Assembly (NCBI RefSeq): GCF_014641945.1
Contig: NZ_BMIJ01000001.1
Coordinates: 606,585 to 670,584 of the forward strand
Reading direction: 5' to 3'
Source of the DNA: Marinobacterium zhoushanense
GTDB lineage: Bacteria > Pseudomonadota > Gammaproteobacteria > Pseudomonadales > Balneatricaceae
DNA: 64,000 nucleotides
Position 1 is the first letter of the stretch, and each line of letters starts with the position of its first letter. This document shows, in pieces, positions 53,191 through 62,154 of the stretch. The notes beneath the pieces are model-generated. The model saw only the letters and a list, made by a program, of their open reading frames with translations. It searched no databases and was not told the DNA's origin. The position numbers and the translations under genes are program-made.

Positions 53191-54227
53191 CAACGCTCCA
53201 GTTGGATATGCGCTTCCATCAACTCACCCGGATTGGTTTGGGCGGCTAACAGAGACAGCTCTCCGCAGAGCACTGTCGCGGCGCAGATCGCGGCCAGACG
53301 ACGCGCATTGGCGCCCGGTTCACGCGGCTCTCGACAGCCCAGCTGAGTCAGATTGGCGTCGACGAACTCTATCCCTTTGCCGTTTCCGACACTGCCAACG
53401 ATCAGGTTGGGCAGGGTGCAGGAGAAATAGAGGTCATCACCGCGCACCTCGGCGTGAACCACGCCCTGGGAGCCCTCGATAATGTTGGCGGCGTCCTGCC
53501 CGGTGGCCAGGTAAAACGCCAGCAGCATGTTGGCGTAGTGGGCATTGGCGCTGCGCAAACCGCCCGCCATCAGCGTACCGATCAAATTCTTCTTGATATT
53601 GAGGTCGACCACCTTTTCCGGAGTGGTCTTTAACCGCCGCTCACACACCTCGCGCGGAATCAGGATCTCGCACACCACATACTTGCCGCGCCCGAGAATC
53701 CCGTTGACTGCCGTCGCCTTCTTGTCCGAACAGTAGTTGGCCGAAATCGAGCTGTAGCGCAGATCCGGGTACTCCTCGAGCAACCAGGGGATCAGCTTGT
53801 CGGCGGCATTGGTCACCATATTGTGACCGGAGGCATCGCCGGTCGTGAATTCGAACCGCAGGTAGATCAGGTTGCCGACGATCTGGCTGTGCATATCGAT
53901 CAGTTGGGCGAAGCGGCTGGTCTGGGCCACCACCGCATTGAGCTCCTCGCGACGCGCCTTGATCGACTGCACCGCCTGATGGGCCGCCAGGGCGTCATCG
54001 GCCTCGAGCAGAATAGAGCGAGTCATCCGCTCATCGATCAATGTGGTCTTGATGCCGCCTTCGCACAGCATGGAGACGCGCGCGCCACGCCCGACGGAGG
54101 GCCAGAGCGGCGTTTCGTAGGTTGCCAGCGGTACGCTAAGCTGCTCGTCCAGCACGTTGCCACTGATCCGGATAGGCCCAACCCAGCGCATCGGGATCGG
54201 AGCCTGGAGTATTTTGTGCGCTTTCAT
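53190..54227 (-). CDS. mvaA: Hydroxymethylglutaryl-CoA reductase
   Basis: Reduces HMG-CoA to mevalonate, the committed step. The 345-residue protein retains the catalytic glutamate (Glu39 in ATYETPLWPSVGRGA), lysine (CSDKKATAVNG near 169), aspartate (TLPNLIVGSVGNGKG region) and the nucleotide block TGDASGHNMV near residue 131, and a histidine near the C terminus (EAHIQLER). SDKKATAVN and GRGKYVVCE are closer to the class I-like type than to the P. mevalonii type. It is the first gene of the operon, has its own leader, and overlaps fni. Confidence 0.93.
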   Translation of the reverse strand: MKAHKILQAPIPMRWVGPIRISGNVLDEQLSVPLATYETPLWPSVGRGARVSMLCEGGIKTTLIDERMTRSILLEADDALAAHQAVQSIKARREELNAVVAQTSRFAQLIDMHSQIVGNLIYLRFEFTTGDASGHNMVTNAADKLIPWLLEEYPDLRYSSISANYCSDKKATAVNGILGRGKYVVCEILIPREVCERRLKTTPEKVVDLNIKKNLIGTLMAGGLRSANAHYANMLLAFYLATGQDAANIIEGSQGVVHAEVRGDDLYFSCTLPNLIVGSVGNGKGIEFVDANLTQLGCREPREPGANARRLAAICAATVLCGELSLLAAQTNPGELMEAHIQLER

Positions 54228-54240
54228 CGGCTCTCTTCAT

Positions 54241-54271
54241 CCCGCTGTTACGCATCGACGATGCCAGCGGG
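54241..54271 (-). promoter_or_regulatory. Stem-loop in the leader of the mevalonate operon
   Basis: CCCGCTG and CAGCGGG pair over 7 bp, with an inner GCATC-GAC-GATGC hairpin of 5 bp. It ends about 13 nt before the mvaA start codon, so it would be next to the ribosome site. It may affect initiation or protect the transcript's 5' end. Confidence 0.5.
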
Positions 54272-54275
54272 ATAC

Positions 54276-54290
54276 CATACATCCTGTATG
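54276..54290. promoter_or_regulatory. Palindrome upstream of the mevalonate operon
   Basis: CATACA-TCC-TGTATG is a perfect 6+6 bp palindrome with a 3-nt spacer, just upstream of the stem-loop and within the only 67 bp in which the mvaA promoter can lie. An operator is possible; no candidate regulator is adjacent. Confidence 0.4.
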
Positions 54291-54294
54291 TAAA

Positions 54295-54327
54295 ACGAAA
54301 AGAGGGTTGCAAACCCTGCAACCCTCT
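54295..54327 (-). terminator. Terminator of the type I secretion operon
   Basis: On the minus strand AGAGGGTTGCA-GGGTT-TGCAACCCTCT forms a perfect 11-bp stem and continues into TTTTCG. It follows the tolC-like gene stop by about 60 nt and separates it from the mevalonate promoter. Confidence 0.88.
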
Positions 54328-54388
54328 CAGGTAAAAACCTAGGGTGGAGGCGATTTTAGCCACCCACCCAGGTAGATGCAATCACGCC

Positions 54389-55765
54389 TCAGCTGGCGCT
54401 CTCCGCCGGAGCTTCCTCCTGCATGGCCGGCTCTTCCTGCATATCTGCAGCATCGGCGGTCATACTGGCGGACTCTTCAAGTGGAAGCTGGATGTTCATC
54501 GCACTGAGCAGACTACCCATACCATTGAGAATACGCAGCTTGGCGATCTGCTGGTCCAGCTGCGCTTCCGCCAGCTGGTTCTTGGCAGTAAACACCTCGT
54601 TCTCGGTATCCAGCAGGTCCAACAGGGAGCGCTGACCGATATCGAACTGCTTCTGGTAGGAGTTGCGGGTCTGCTCACTGGAGTTGACGTGCTGCTGCAG
54701 ATGCTCAATCTGACGTCCCAGAATCTCGTAGGCGTTCCAGGACAGCTCAAGACTCTGCTTGATCTGGCGCATGGAGTCACGCTGAACCTGCTGCGCCTCA
54801 CCGATCTGGTATTCGGTCTGGCGGATACGGGCCTTATCGGCGCCACCGTTAAACAGGTTGTAGCGCAGCCGCAGCATCGCAGTCAGATCTTCGTCATCCC
54901 CTTCGACACCGTCGAGGTTTTCATCCCAGCGGCGCTCGATCTCCAGGTCCAGGCGTGGGTACATCCGACTCTTGGCGGCATCGCGCTGCGCGTAAGTTGC
55001 CTCAACGTCATACTGGGCGATACCAACAACGGGGTGGTTTTCATTCGCGTTAGTCAGCGCTTCCTCGAAGCTGCCCGGCATCGGCAGCGCATCGTCCATC
55101 AGCTGCTCCAGCTCAGCCGGCGGCTCCTGACCGACCACACGCTGATAGTTGGCCTGCGCATCGAGCAGATTGTTTTCCGCGGCCAGCGTATTGACCTCGG
55201 CCAGGGCAAGACGCCCCTCTGCCTGCTGAATCGAGGCCAGAGTACCCAAACCTGACTCGGAGCGGCGCTTGATCTGATCGTAGATCTTGACGTGGTTATA
55301 GAGGGTTTCTTTCGCCAGTTTGACCAACTGATCACGGCGCAGCAGCTCCAGGTAGGCACGTGAGGCCTGGAGCGCATAGTTCTCAGCGGTATCGGTCGCT
55401 TCGGCCTCCGCAGACGCCATACGCGCGCGCTGACGCTTGACCTCGCTCGGAGTCGCAAAACCGTCGAACAGCATCTGGTTAATATTCAGGTGCGCCTCAC
55501 GGCGATTCAACTCCACATCCTGAACGCCCTGATCCTTGTCCGTCCATTCGTAACCGTAGCCCAAGGTGGCATCGACGGTGGGATAGTAACCCGCTTTCGC
55601 CTGATCAACCTCCTTGACCACCGCGCGATAAGCTTCGATCGCACGTGCGACATCTGGATTCTCCGCCAGATTATCGGCAACGACCTGCTGCACTGTCGCA
55701 GCGCTGGCCGCGCTGGAAACTGCAACCAGCACAGCCGCTGCAAGCATAGACTGTTTAAACGCCAT
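54389..55765 (-). CDS. TolC-family outer-membrane channel of a type I secretion system
   Basis: A 458-residue protein with a signal peptide (ending SSAASAA) and the duplicated coiled-coil/beta-strand pattern of TolC: AYLELLRRDQLVKLAKE and SYQKQFDIGQRSLLDLLDTENE, the latter being a family hallmark. The last 30 residues are acidic and Glu/Ala-rich. It is the terminal gene of an operon with a LapB-like ATPase and LapC-like adaptor, so it corresponds to LapE. Confidence 0.9.
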   Translation of the reverse strand: MAFKQSMLAAAVLVAVSSAASAATVQQVVADNLAENPDVARAIEAYRAVVKEVDQAKAGYYPTVDATLGYGYEWTDKDQGVQDVELNRREAHLNINQMLFDGFATPSEVKRQRARMASAEAEATDTAENYALQASRAYLELLRRDQLVKLAKETLYNHVKIYDQIKRRSESGLGTLASIQQAEGRLALAEVNTLAAENNLLDAQANYQRVVGQEPPAELEQLMDDALPMPGSFEEALTNANENHPVVGIAQYDVEATYAQRDAAKSRMYPRLDLEIERRWDENLDGVEGDDEDLTAMLRLRYNLFNGGADKARIRQTEYQIGEAQQVQRDSMRQIKQSLELSWNAYEILGRQIEHLQQHVNSSEQTRNSYQKQFDIGQRSLLDLLDTENEVFTAKNQLAEAQLDQQIAKLRILNGMGSLLSAMNIQLPLEESASMTADAADMQEEPAMQEEAPAESAS

Positions 55766-55798
55766 TTTTATTCCCCTATCCTTAAAAGGTGTCCCTGT

Positions 55799-56419
55799 TC
55801 AGACAGCGTTACGCTCAGCTCGCTGAGCTAAAAGAATAAGCTCGACACGGTCTTTAGCGCCAGTTTTGTGGAGTATGGCACTCATGTGAGCTTTTACCGT
55901 GCGCTCGGTTATATCGAGCCGGCGTGCAACAACCTTATTGGCGGCACCGGACATCACCTCGACGAGCACTTCATTTTCCCGTTCACTCAATCCATACCGA
56001 TCAGCCAAAGTCTGTGTCGGTGGATCGACCTGTTCCAGCAATTGTCGCAGTACAGACTGGAGCACTTCAGGGCCTGCCCAAATATCCCCGCGCTGTACCG
56101 CTTTAATCATCTCATTGAGCAGTCCGTAGGTGACGAACGTATTACCGTAGGCTTTTGCGCCCCGCCGAATCAGCTCGCGCCCTTCATCGGTATCCGGATG
56201 ATCGGTCAGGATAATCAACCGCAAACCGCAGCCATGGGCGTGGGCGAGCAACAGCTCTCTATCCGAACCCGCCAGGCTCTGCCAGTGCACCAGGCAGATA
56301 CCGTCCACAGGCAGTCGGACACTCGACAGCGGCTGGCCCATTCGCACCAGTCGAACATCAGTGGCATCTTTCCAGCGGTGTGCGATATCGTCCCTCATCA
56401 CGATGCAGAAATAATCCAT
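55799..56419 (-). CDS. LuxR-type regulator with degenerate receiver domain
   Basis: A 206-residue protein with a receiver-like N-terminal half and a C-terminal LuxR helix-turn-helix (SERENEVLVEVMSGAANKVV and ITERTVKAHMSAILHKTG, residues 144-195). The strand that should carry the phospho-acceptor aspartate reads GICLVHWQSL, with no aspartate at that place, so control by phosphorylation is unlikely. It sits inside the type I secretion operon (1 nt from the adaptor stop, 33 nt to the channel gene). A role in coordinating adhesin export is an inference. Confidence 0.8.
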   Translation of the reverse strand: MDYFCIVMRDDIAHRWKDATDVRLVRMGQPLSSVRLPVDGICLVHWQSLAGSDRELLLAHAHGCGLRLIILTDHPDTDEGRELIRRGAKAYGNTFVTYGLLNEMIKAVQRGDIWAGPEVLQSVLRQLLEQVDPPTQTLADRYGLSERENEVLVEVMSGAANKVVARRLDITERTVKAHMSAILHKTGAKDRVELILLAQRAERNAV

Positions 56420-56420
56420 A

Positions 56421-57752
56421 CTATCGCTCCGTTAGTGCCCGCTGACGCGCTTTGGTAATCGGCTTGAGCAGATACTGCATCACCGTTTTCTCGCCGGTGA
56501 CGATATCCACGGACACCGTCATACCGGCGATCAAAGGTAGATTCTTATTTTCTCCCAGGAAGGGATTCTCGGTTTCCAGGCGCACGACATAGAAGGTTTC
56601 ATCTTTCTCATCGATGATAGTACTCGGTGAGATATAGATGAGCTTGGCCGGAAGTCCGCCATAGATGGCAAAATCATAGGCACTGACCTTCACAACGGCC
56701 GGCTGCCCGACTCGAAGCTGACCGATATCGGACGGACGGATACGTGCCTCGATCAGCAGTTTGTCCTCCCAGGGTACGATATTGAGCAGTGGGTCGCCCG
56801 GACGCACGACACCATCGATGGTGTTGATCAACAGCTGCTTGACGGTGCCCTTGATCGGCGCCCGCACGTCGGTACGCTGAATACGGTCCTGCATGCCGCT
56901 GAACGTTTCCTGTAATCGAGCCCGTTCAGCCAGCACCTCGTTCAGCTCGGCACGTGCCGTGTTACGAAACTGCAGCTCCATCTCACTGCGCTTCTGTTCG
57001 ATCTCTTCGATCGTCGACTGGATTCGCGGCAAACTCAGCTCGATGCTTGAGAGTTCACCACGCAGATCGTTGACCTGGCGCTTAAGGCGCAGGTATTCGA
57101 CCTCAGAGATGACACCCTCGCTTAACAGAGGCTCGGTAATCCGCATCTCCTGCAGCAGCAGATCGTAACTGCGACGCACCTGGTCCTGACGCGACTGCGC
57201 CTCTTTAAGTTCCTGTCGCCGCTGGTCACGCTGCTGGCCAAGCACGGCCTGGTTGGCCCTCAACTCCTGCTGACGGGTAGTGTAGAGATTGACCTCCTGG
57301 GAGAGCAGATACTGATACTTGGCGGGGAAATCTTCAGGCGTATCCATCGGTTCGCCGTTAGCCTCAGCGCTAAGGCGGGCGGCTTTTGCCATCAGTTCGT
57401 AGAGGCGAACCTCGCTCTCCTTGACCGAACTGACGAAGCGCTTGTCTTCGATGCGCATCAACACCTGGCCTCGGTCGACCAGGTCGCCTTCGTGCACCAG
57501 AATCTCGGACACGATACCGCCTTCCAGATTCTGTACCACCTGCAGTTGGCGGGACGGAATGATCTCACCGTCGCCCCGGGTGATCTCATCCAGCGTTGCC
57601 CAGTTGGCCCAGGCGCCGGCGGCCAGAATGAACAGTGCCATCACCCACAACAGCGCACTGGCGCCTCGCGGCGTCTGCTCCAGCATCGCCTCGCTGATAC
57701 TCGAGGTGTAGCCTAAATCCTCGGGTTTAATATTCATATCCTTAGGCTTCAT
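56421..57752 (-). CDS. Membrane fusion protein of a type I secretion system (HlyD/LapC-like)
   Basis: A 443-residue adaptor with one N-terminal membrane helix (about 32-50), a lipoyl-like domain, a long coiled coil (about 130-300), and the conserved C-terminal block VVRPGDPLLNIVPWEDKLLIEARI near residue 315, typical of HlyD-type adaptors. It bridges the inner-membrane ATPase and the TolC channel. It starts 15 nt after the ATPase gene stop. Confidence 0.93.
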   Translation of the reverse strand: MKPKDMNIKPEDLGYTSSISEAMLEQTPRGASALLWVMALFILAAGAWANWATLDEITRGDGEIIPSRQLQVVQNLEGGIVSEILVHEGDLVDRGQVLMRIEDKRFVSSVKESEVRLYELMAKAARLSAEANGEPMDTPEDFPAKYQYLLSQEVNLYTTRQQELRANQAVLGQQRDQRRQELKEAQSRQDQVRRSYDLLLQEMRITEPLLSEGVISEVEYLRLKRQVNDLRGELSSIELSLPRIQSTIEEIEQKRSEMELQFRNTARAELNEVLAERARLQETFSGMQDRIQRTDVRAPIKGTVKQLLINTIDGVVRPGDPLLNIVPWEDKLLIEARIRPSDIGQLRVGQPAVVKVSAYDFAIYGGLPAKLIYISPSTIIDEKDETFYVVRLETENPFLGENKNLPLIAGMTVSVDIVTGEKTVMQYLLKPITKARQRALTER

Positions 57753-57767
57753 CGACGGACCGACCCC

Positions 57768-59888
57768 TTAACGGCGCACATGCAGACGTCCCTGTTTGAG
57801 CGCTTCCAGAACCGTCTCTTTCGGTCCGTCAGCAACTACCTGCCCCTGGTCGACAACGATCAACCTGTCCACCAGCGTCAATAGTGACATCTTGTGCGTA
57901 ATCATCAACAGAGTACGCCCCTCGAGCACCTCATTGAGACGACGCTTGAACTGCTCTTCCGACGCGTTGTCCATGGCGTTGCTGGGCTCATCCATGATCA
58001 ACAGGTTCGGCTGATGCAGCAGCGCTCGGGCAATGGCAATCGATTGTCGCTGCCCGCCGGAGAGCGACTGGCCTCGTTCACCCACCTGCATGTCGAACCC
58101 CATCGGATGCAGGTTAACGAACTGATCGACGCCTGCCAGGCTCGCAGCTCGCAGTACATCGGCATCCGACACCTGCGGAGAGCCGACGGTGATATTGTCG
58201 CGAACCGTGCCAGCAAACAGCATCACGTCCTGAGGCACATAGCCGGTATTGAGACGCAGATCCACTGGATCGATCTGCTTGATATCGACCCCATCAAGCA
58301 GCAGCGAGCCTTCGGTAGGCTGATAAAGGCCGAGCAGCATCTTCTCGATCGTCGTTTTCCCCGAACCGATACGACCGATCATTGCCACTCGTTCGCCGGC
58401 TTCGATCTTGAACGACACCTGTTTAAGTGCCGGATACTCGACATTCGGATAGTGAAAACTGACGTTGCGGAACTCGATACCGCCCTCCAGGCGAGGGCGG
58501 TGAACGAAATGCTTACCCTCTTCACGCTCCACCGGCAGTGCCATGATCTCATCCAACGTCTTCAGCGCTTTGGCGGACTGCTCATACTGGATGATCAAAC
58601 TGGCCATCTGGGCGGTAGGCGCGATCGCCCGACCGACCAGGATATTACAGGCGATCAACGCGCCCAGAGACAGCTCCTGCTCCATGATCAGGTATACCCC
58701 CCCGATCACCAGAATAACCGAGGCCATCTGCTGCACGGCGCCGGCAAAGGTAATAACGGAAGACGACAGCATTCGGGATCTCAGTCCCCAGCGCGATATA
58801 TAACCGACGGCTTGCTCCCAACGTTCCTGTAGAGGGCTTGCGGCACGCTGGGTCTTGACGGTTTCCATGGCGGTCAGCGCCTCTACCAGGGTGCCGTTTT
58901 TCTGCGCGGTGGATGCGAAGGTACGCTCAACCGCGTCGCGCAGCTTGGGGCGTACGATCAGGGAGTAGATCACGATCAACGGAATCGCCACGGCAGGCAC
59001 GACCACCAACGGCCCACCGATCAGACTGATGACGAGGATATAGATGACCATGAACGGAATATCGATCAGCACTGTATTGGTCGTGGAACTGAGAAAGTTC
59101 CGGATACTGTCGAACTCACGAAGATTGCTTGAGAACGCCCCGACCGATGCCGGCATACGATCGTAGCGAAGCCTCATCACCTTCTCGAACAGTTGTGCCG
59201 AGAGCAGCACATCCGACTTCTTCGCCGCCACTTCAATGAAGTAGGCACGCAGCATCTTGAGTCCGAAATCAAACAGATAGACAACCAAGACCCCGACTGC
59301 GAGCACCCACAGCGTTTCGACCGCACCATTGGGCACTACGCGGTCATACACGTTCATCACGAATAGAGGGTTGGCCAGCACAAACAGGTTGATCAGGAAA
59401 CTGGCTATTAAAACGTCCCGATAGATGCGGCTCGAGCGCTTCAGCGTACCCCAAAACCAGTGTCCCGAGCGCCCATCCAGCACACGACTGGATTGGGTAC
59501 CCGCCTTGTATTCGGCGCGCACGAAAATAAGATAGCCACTGTAGTGTTCGTCCAGCTCCGCCAGCGTAATGCGATAGGTACCACCGCTTTCCGGCTGCTG
59601 AACCACCGCTTCACCACTCTCGCTATCGATCTCTTGCAAGATACAAGCGGTATCGTCGTCCATGATCAGGACGACCGGCAACAACAACGAAGAGAGCTGA
59701 TCGAGGCGCCGCTCAGCCACCTTGGCAGCCAGACCCGCACGCGCTGCCGCGCGCACGAACAGCTGAGGAGTCAAACGATGATTGACCAGCGGCAGGCCAT
59801 CCGCCAACACTCCGGCCGAGGTGGGTCTGTGGTACTGCTGCGCCAGAATCACCAAGCAGCTCAGTAGAGGGTCGTGCGATGCATCCAT
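57768..59888 (-). CDS. Type I secretion ABC transporter (LapB-like) with inactive C39-like domain
   Basis: A 706-residue protein: an N-terminal peptidase-C39-like domain (about 1-130) lacking the catalytic cysteine, six membrane helices (about 155-430), and an ATPase with Walker A GRIGSGKTT near residue 504, signature SGGQRQSIAIAR near 609, and Walker B LLIMDEPSNAMD near 631. An inactive C39-like domain is typical of exporters of RTX proteins and large adhesins, where it docks the substrate. It heads the operon; the promoter lies in the 90-nt gap before the divergent small gene. Confidence 0.93.
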   Translation of the reverse strand: MDASHDPLLSCLVILAQQYHRPTSAGVLADGLPLVNHRLTPQLFVRAAARAGLAAKVAERRLDQLSSLLLPVVLIMDDDTACILQEIDSESGEAVVQQPESGGTYRITLAELDEHYSGYLIFVRAEYKAGTQSSRVLDGRSGHWFWGTLKRSSRIYRDVLIASFLINLFVLANPLFVMNVYDRVVPNGAVETLWVLAVGVLVVYLFDFGLKMLRAYFIEVAAKKSDVLLSAQLFEKVMRLRYDRMPASVGAFSSNLREFDSIRNFLSSTTNTVLIDIPFMVIYILVISLIGGPLVVVPAVAIPLIVIYSLIVRPKLRDAVERTFASTAQKNGTLVEALTAMETVKTQRAASPLQERWEQAVGYISRWGLRSRMLSSSVITFAGAVQQMASVILVIGGVYLIMEQELSLGALIACNILVGRAIAPTAQMASLIIQYEQSAKALKTLDEIMALPVEREEGKHFVHRPRLEGGIEFRNVSFHYPNVEYPALKQVSFKIEAGERVAMIGRIGSGKTTIEKMLLGLYQPTEGSLLLDGVDIKQIDPVDLRLNTGYVPQDVMLFAGTVRDNITVGSPQVSDADVLRAASLAGVDQFVNLHPMGFDMQVGERGQSLSGGQRQSIAIARALLHQPNLLIMDEPSNAMDNASEEQFKRRLNEVLEGRTLLMITHKMSLLTLVDRLIVVDQGQVVADGPKETVLEALKQGRLHVRR

Positions 59889-59978
59889 ACTCGTTGACCT
59901 TAGATTAATGGCGGTTAATACTAACAGCTGTTTAAGTAGAATCCATCCCCCCGTCTACCGCCAGAAGGACTCAGGCTG

Positions 59979-60365
59979 ATGCTATACGCCAAGTTTGACG
60001 AACAAGGAAAGGTAACTGGCTTGTCCGAATCGCCTGAAAGCGGTGGCCGCGAGGTTAGCCTGAAAGACCCGGCGGTGCTCGAATTCCTGTCGATGAACAA
60101 CGGCAATCAGGAGTTCGACCCCGACACCTTTCTGGACCAATCGGACAAATCGACGATCCGCATACTGGAAGATTTGATCGACACTCTGGTCAGCCAGCAC
60201 CTGATACGCTTTACCGACCTGCCGATGCCGGCCCAGAAGAAGCTACTCAGCCGTAAACTGGCGCGCAACCTGGCTAGACAGGAGGCGGGCCTCGCCATGG
60301 ATACCGAGGGTGATAGCGCCCCGAACGGTGGCAGCTTTCTAGATGAGGAAGATCAGCTTTTCTGA
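59979..60365 (+). CDS. Small conserved hypothetical protein
   Basis: A 128-residue soluble protein. The N-terminal third has short strand-like segments (LYAKFDEQGKVTGLSE), the middle is helical (RILEDLIDTLVSQHLIRF) and KKLLSRKLARNLARQ is basic; the tail is acidic. Similar small proteins next to secretion or response-regulator genes in Pseudomonas-like bacteria have been named tryptophan-synthase-beta-like without evidence; it lacks any such active site. It is divergent from the secretion ATPase and convergent with the REC-TPR gene. Confidence 0.7.
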   Translation: MLYAKFDEQGKVTGLSESPESGGREVSLKDPAVLEFLSMNNGNQEFDPDTFLDQSDKSTIRILEDLIDTLVSQHLIRFTDLPMPAQKKLLSRKLARNLARQEAGLAMDTEGDSAPNGGSFLDEEDQLF

Positions 60366-60390
60366 TCATCCTCAACCTATCCGATCGGTA

Positions 60391-61977
60391 TCAATCGGCA
60401 CCACGCCCCAACCGCCCTACAACCTCGGACAAACGCTCCCCAAGCCCCTTATAGCGCTGTTTCTGCTTGGGCGTCAGCGCTGCATAATTCAACGCATAGA
60501 GGGTTTCGTCACAAAGCGCCAGCAGGTCACGTTCCAACATCGGCATCGCTGACCGTCGGATGATCTCCAGCGCCGTCTGCACCAGGTTCAACCCAACCCC
60601 CGGATTGCCCTGCTGCTGTTCGTAGGCCTCAAGAAACGAGTCCAGTGCCGGATCCAACTCACCGTGACGGAACTGGGTCATCCCCTTCAAGTTGGCACGG
60701 CCCCACTTCAGCCCCGCCATCTGCTTGGTCAACTCCTGCCGGAAACCACTTACCTCATCCGCAACACTGGTACCGTCAACGCCCTCAACCAACTGATCAA
60801 GCCACATCAGTCGCTCATCAAGCGTCAACTCCTGGTATAGATTGAGCGCGTCCCGCGCCGCCAGTTCGCCACTCTGCAGGTCACCGACCTTGCGGTAGAC
60901 TTCGCCGGATAGCAAACGACACCTGAAATGGATCACAGAAACATCGAGAAAATCACGCTGCGCCTGCTCCAGCATGCGGATCGCTTCCTCCTCAGCATCG
61001 GAGCCTCGTCCGCTGCCGAGCATCCGCTCTAACAACACCCTCACCAGACCAAAATAATAATCGGGATGCTGGAAAGCGGAGTAGCGACTGTAGCGGATCG
61101 CGGCACGAAAGGCTTCCACGGCCAGCCGGGCATCACCATTCATCGCCGCGACGTTACCCAAATCACCCTGCAACAGGGCGACCGTCGGCTGCAACACGAC
61201 TGCCTGGCGCAGCAGATTCTGCGCATCGGACAAGGCGCCACGCAGTCGATGCAGTCGGGCTCGCCAGACGAACGCCTCGATGCATATCTGCTGATCGCCG
61301 ATCACCTTATCGAGCTGTTCCGCAGACTGATTGAACCAGCCACTGCGCGCAGCTGCGATCGCCAACCCGATACGTATCCAGGGCTGATCCCGGCCGTCCA
61401 TCAACAGACCGAAGGTCTCATACGCCATCTGCGGCTCGTTGTGGCGCAGCAGGACAGCACCTCTCAAGCGCTGAAGATAGACCCGCATCCCGGGGTAGTT
61501 CTCCTCCAGCGCCTCGCACTCGTCCAAGGCCTGTTCCCACTCACCCTTGTCCAGCAACTCCTCAACAGTGCCAAGGTTGCGCTTCAGCCGCATCACCTTC
61601 TCAAGCTGCTGGCCGACCCTGACCCTGTCGTAGGGTTTGGATATATAGATATCGGGGGAGTTTTCCGGGGAACCGAGCAACAGGTCCGACTTCTCGGGCT
61701 CGATAACGAGCACGTAGCAGCTGCTGTAACGTCGCAACCCCTCAGCCTGGAGTTCCAACATCAGCTGCAACCCGTTCTTCTCGTCACGCCCCAGGTCGTA
61801 GCAGAGAAAACAGAAATCGACCGGCAGCTCACGCAACATACTGAGCGCCATATTGACTGATGAGGCCGCCAGCACTTCACCAAACCCCATACCTGACAGG
61901 ATCGAGCGCAGAGACTGTAGGTCCTCCAGCTTCTTGTCGAGTATCAGTGCCGACTTTCCAGAGAACAGAGTTTCCAT
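60391..61977 (-). CDS. Response regulator receiver protein with TPR-type repeats
   Basis: A protein of about 528 residues: an N-terminal receiver domain (about 1-125) and tetratricopeptide-like helical repeats over the remaining 400 residues. The receiver has its acidic residues (LDKKLED), the phospho-acceptor aspartate in FCFLCYDLG near residue 60, and the lysine in YISKPYDRV near 111, so it should be phosphorylatable. The ATG at 61977 is preferred to the TTG at 61995. The repeats suggest protein-protein contact rather than DNA binding. No histidine kinase is adjacent. Confidence 0.85.
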   Translation of the reverse strand: METLFSGKSALILDKKLEDLQSLRSILSGMGFGEVLAASSVNMALSMLRELPVDFCFLCYDLGRDEKNGLQLMLELQAEGLRRYSSCYVLVIEPEKSDLLLGSPENSPDIYISKPYDRVRVGQQLEKVMRLKRNLGTVEELLDKGEWEQALDECEALEENYPGMRVYLQRLRGAVLLRHNEPQMAYETFGLLMDGRDQPWIRIGLAIAAARSGWFNQSAEQLDKVIGDQQICIEAFVWRARLHRLRGALSDAQNLLRQAVVLQPTVALLQGDLGNVAAMNGDARLAVEAFRAAIRYSRYSAFQHPDYYFGLVRVLLERMLGSGRGSDAEEEAIRMLEQAQRDFLDVSVIHFRCRLLSGEVYRKVGDLQSGELAARDALNLYQELTLDERLMWLDQLVEGVDGTSVADEVSGFRQELTKQMAGLKWGRANLKGMTQFRHGELDPALDSFLEAYEQQQGNPGVGLNLVQTALEIIRRSAMPMLERDLLALCDETLYALNYAALTPKQKQRYKGLGERLSEVVGRLGRGAD

Positions 61978-62095
61978 AACCTCAGAGACAGCCAAATTTT
62001 CGCAAAAGTAGCATGAGAATCAGCCTATTAGCAAAAAAAGCTGCCCTCCCCCTTGGTACTGAAAGGAAAAAGTACCGGAAATATGGGTACCAGAA

Positions 62096-62129
62096 ATAAA
62101 AAACCCGCCAGCAGGTTTGCCGACGGGTC
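62096..62129 (-). terminator. Terminator of argG
   Basis: On the minus strand ACCCGTCGGC and GCTGGCGGGT pair over 10 bp with two G:T pairs and are followed by TTTTTT. It starts about 26 nt after the argG stop. Confidence 0.85.
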
Positions 62130-62154
62130 TTGAAGTCACTAATTACGTGCGTGA

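Noticed and set aside
62053..62091. GGTACT...AGTACC...GGGTACC cluster between argG and the REC-TPR gene
   Set aside because: The symmetric hexamers are short and common; the spacing gives no clear operator or terminator, though the region may be the REC-TPR promoter.
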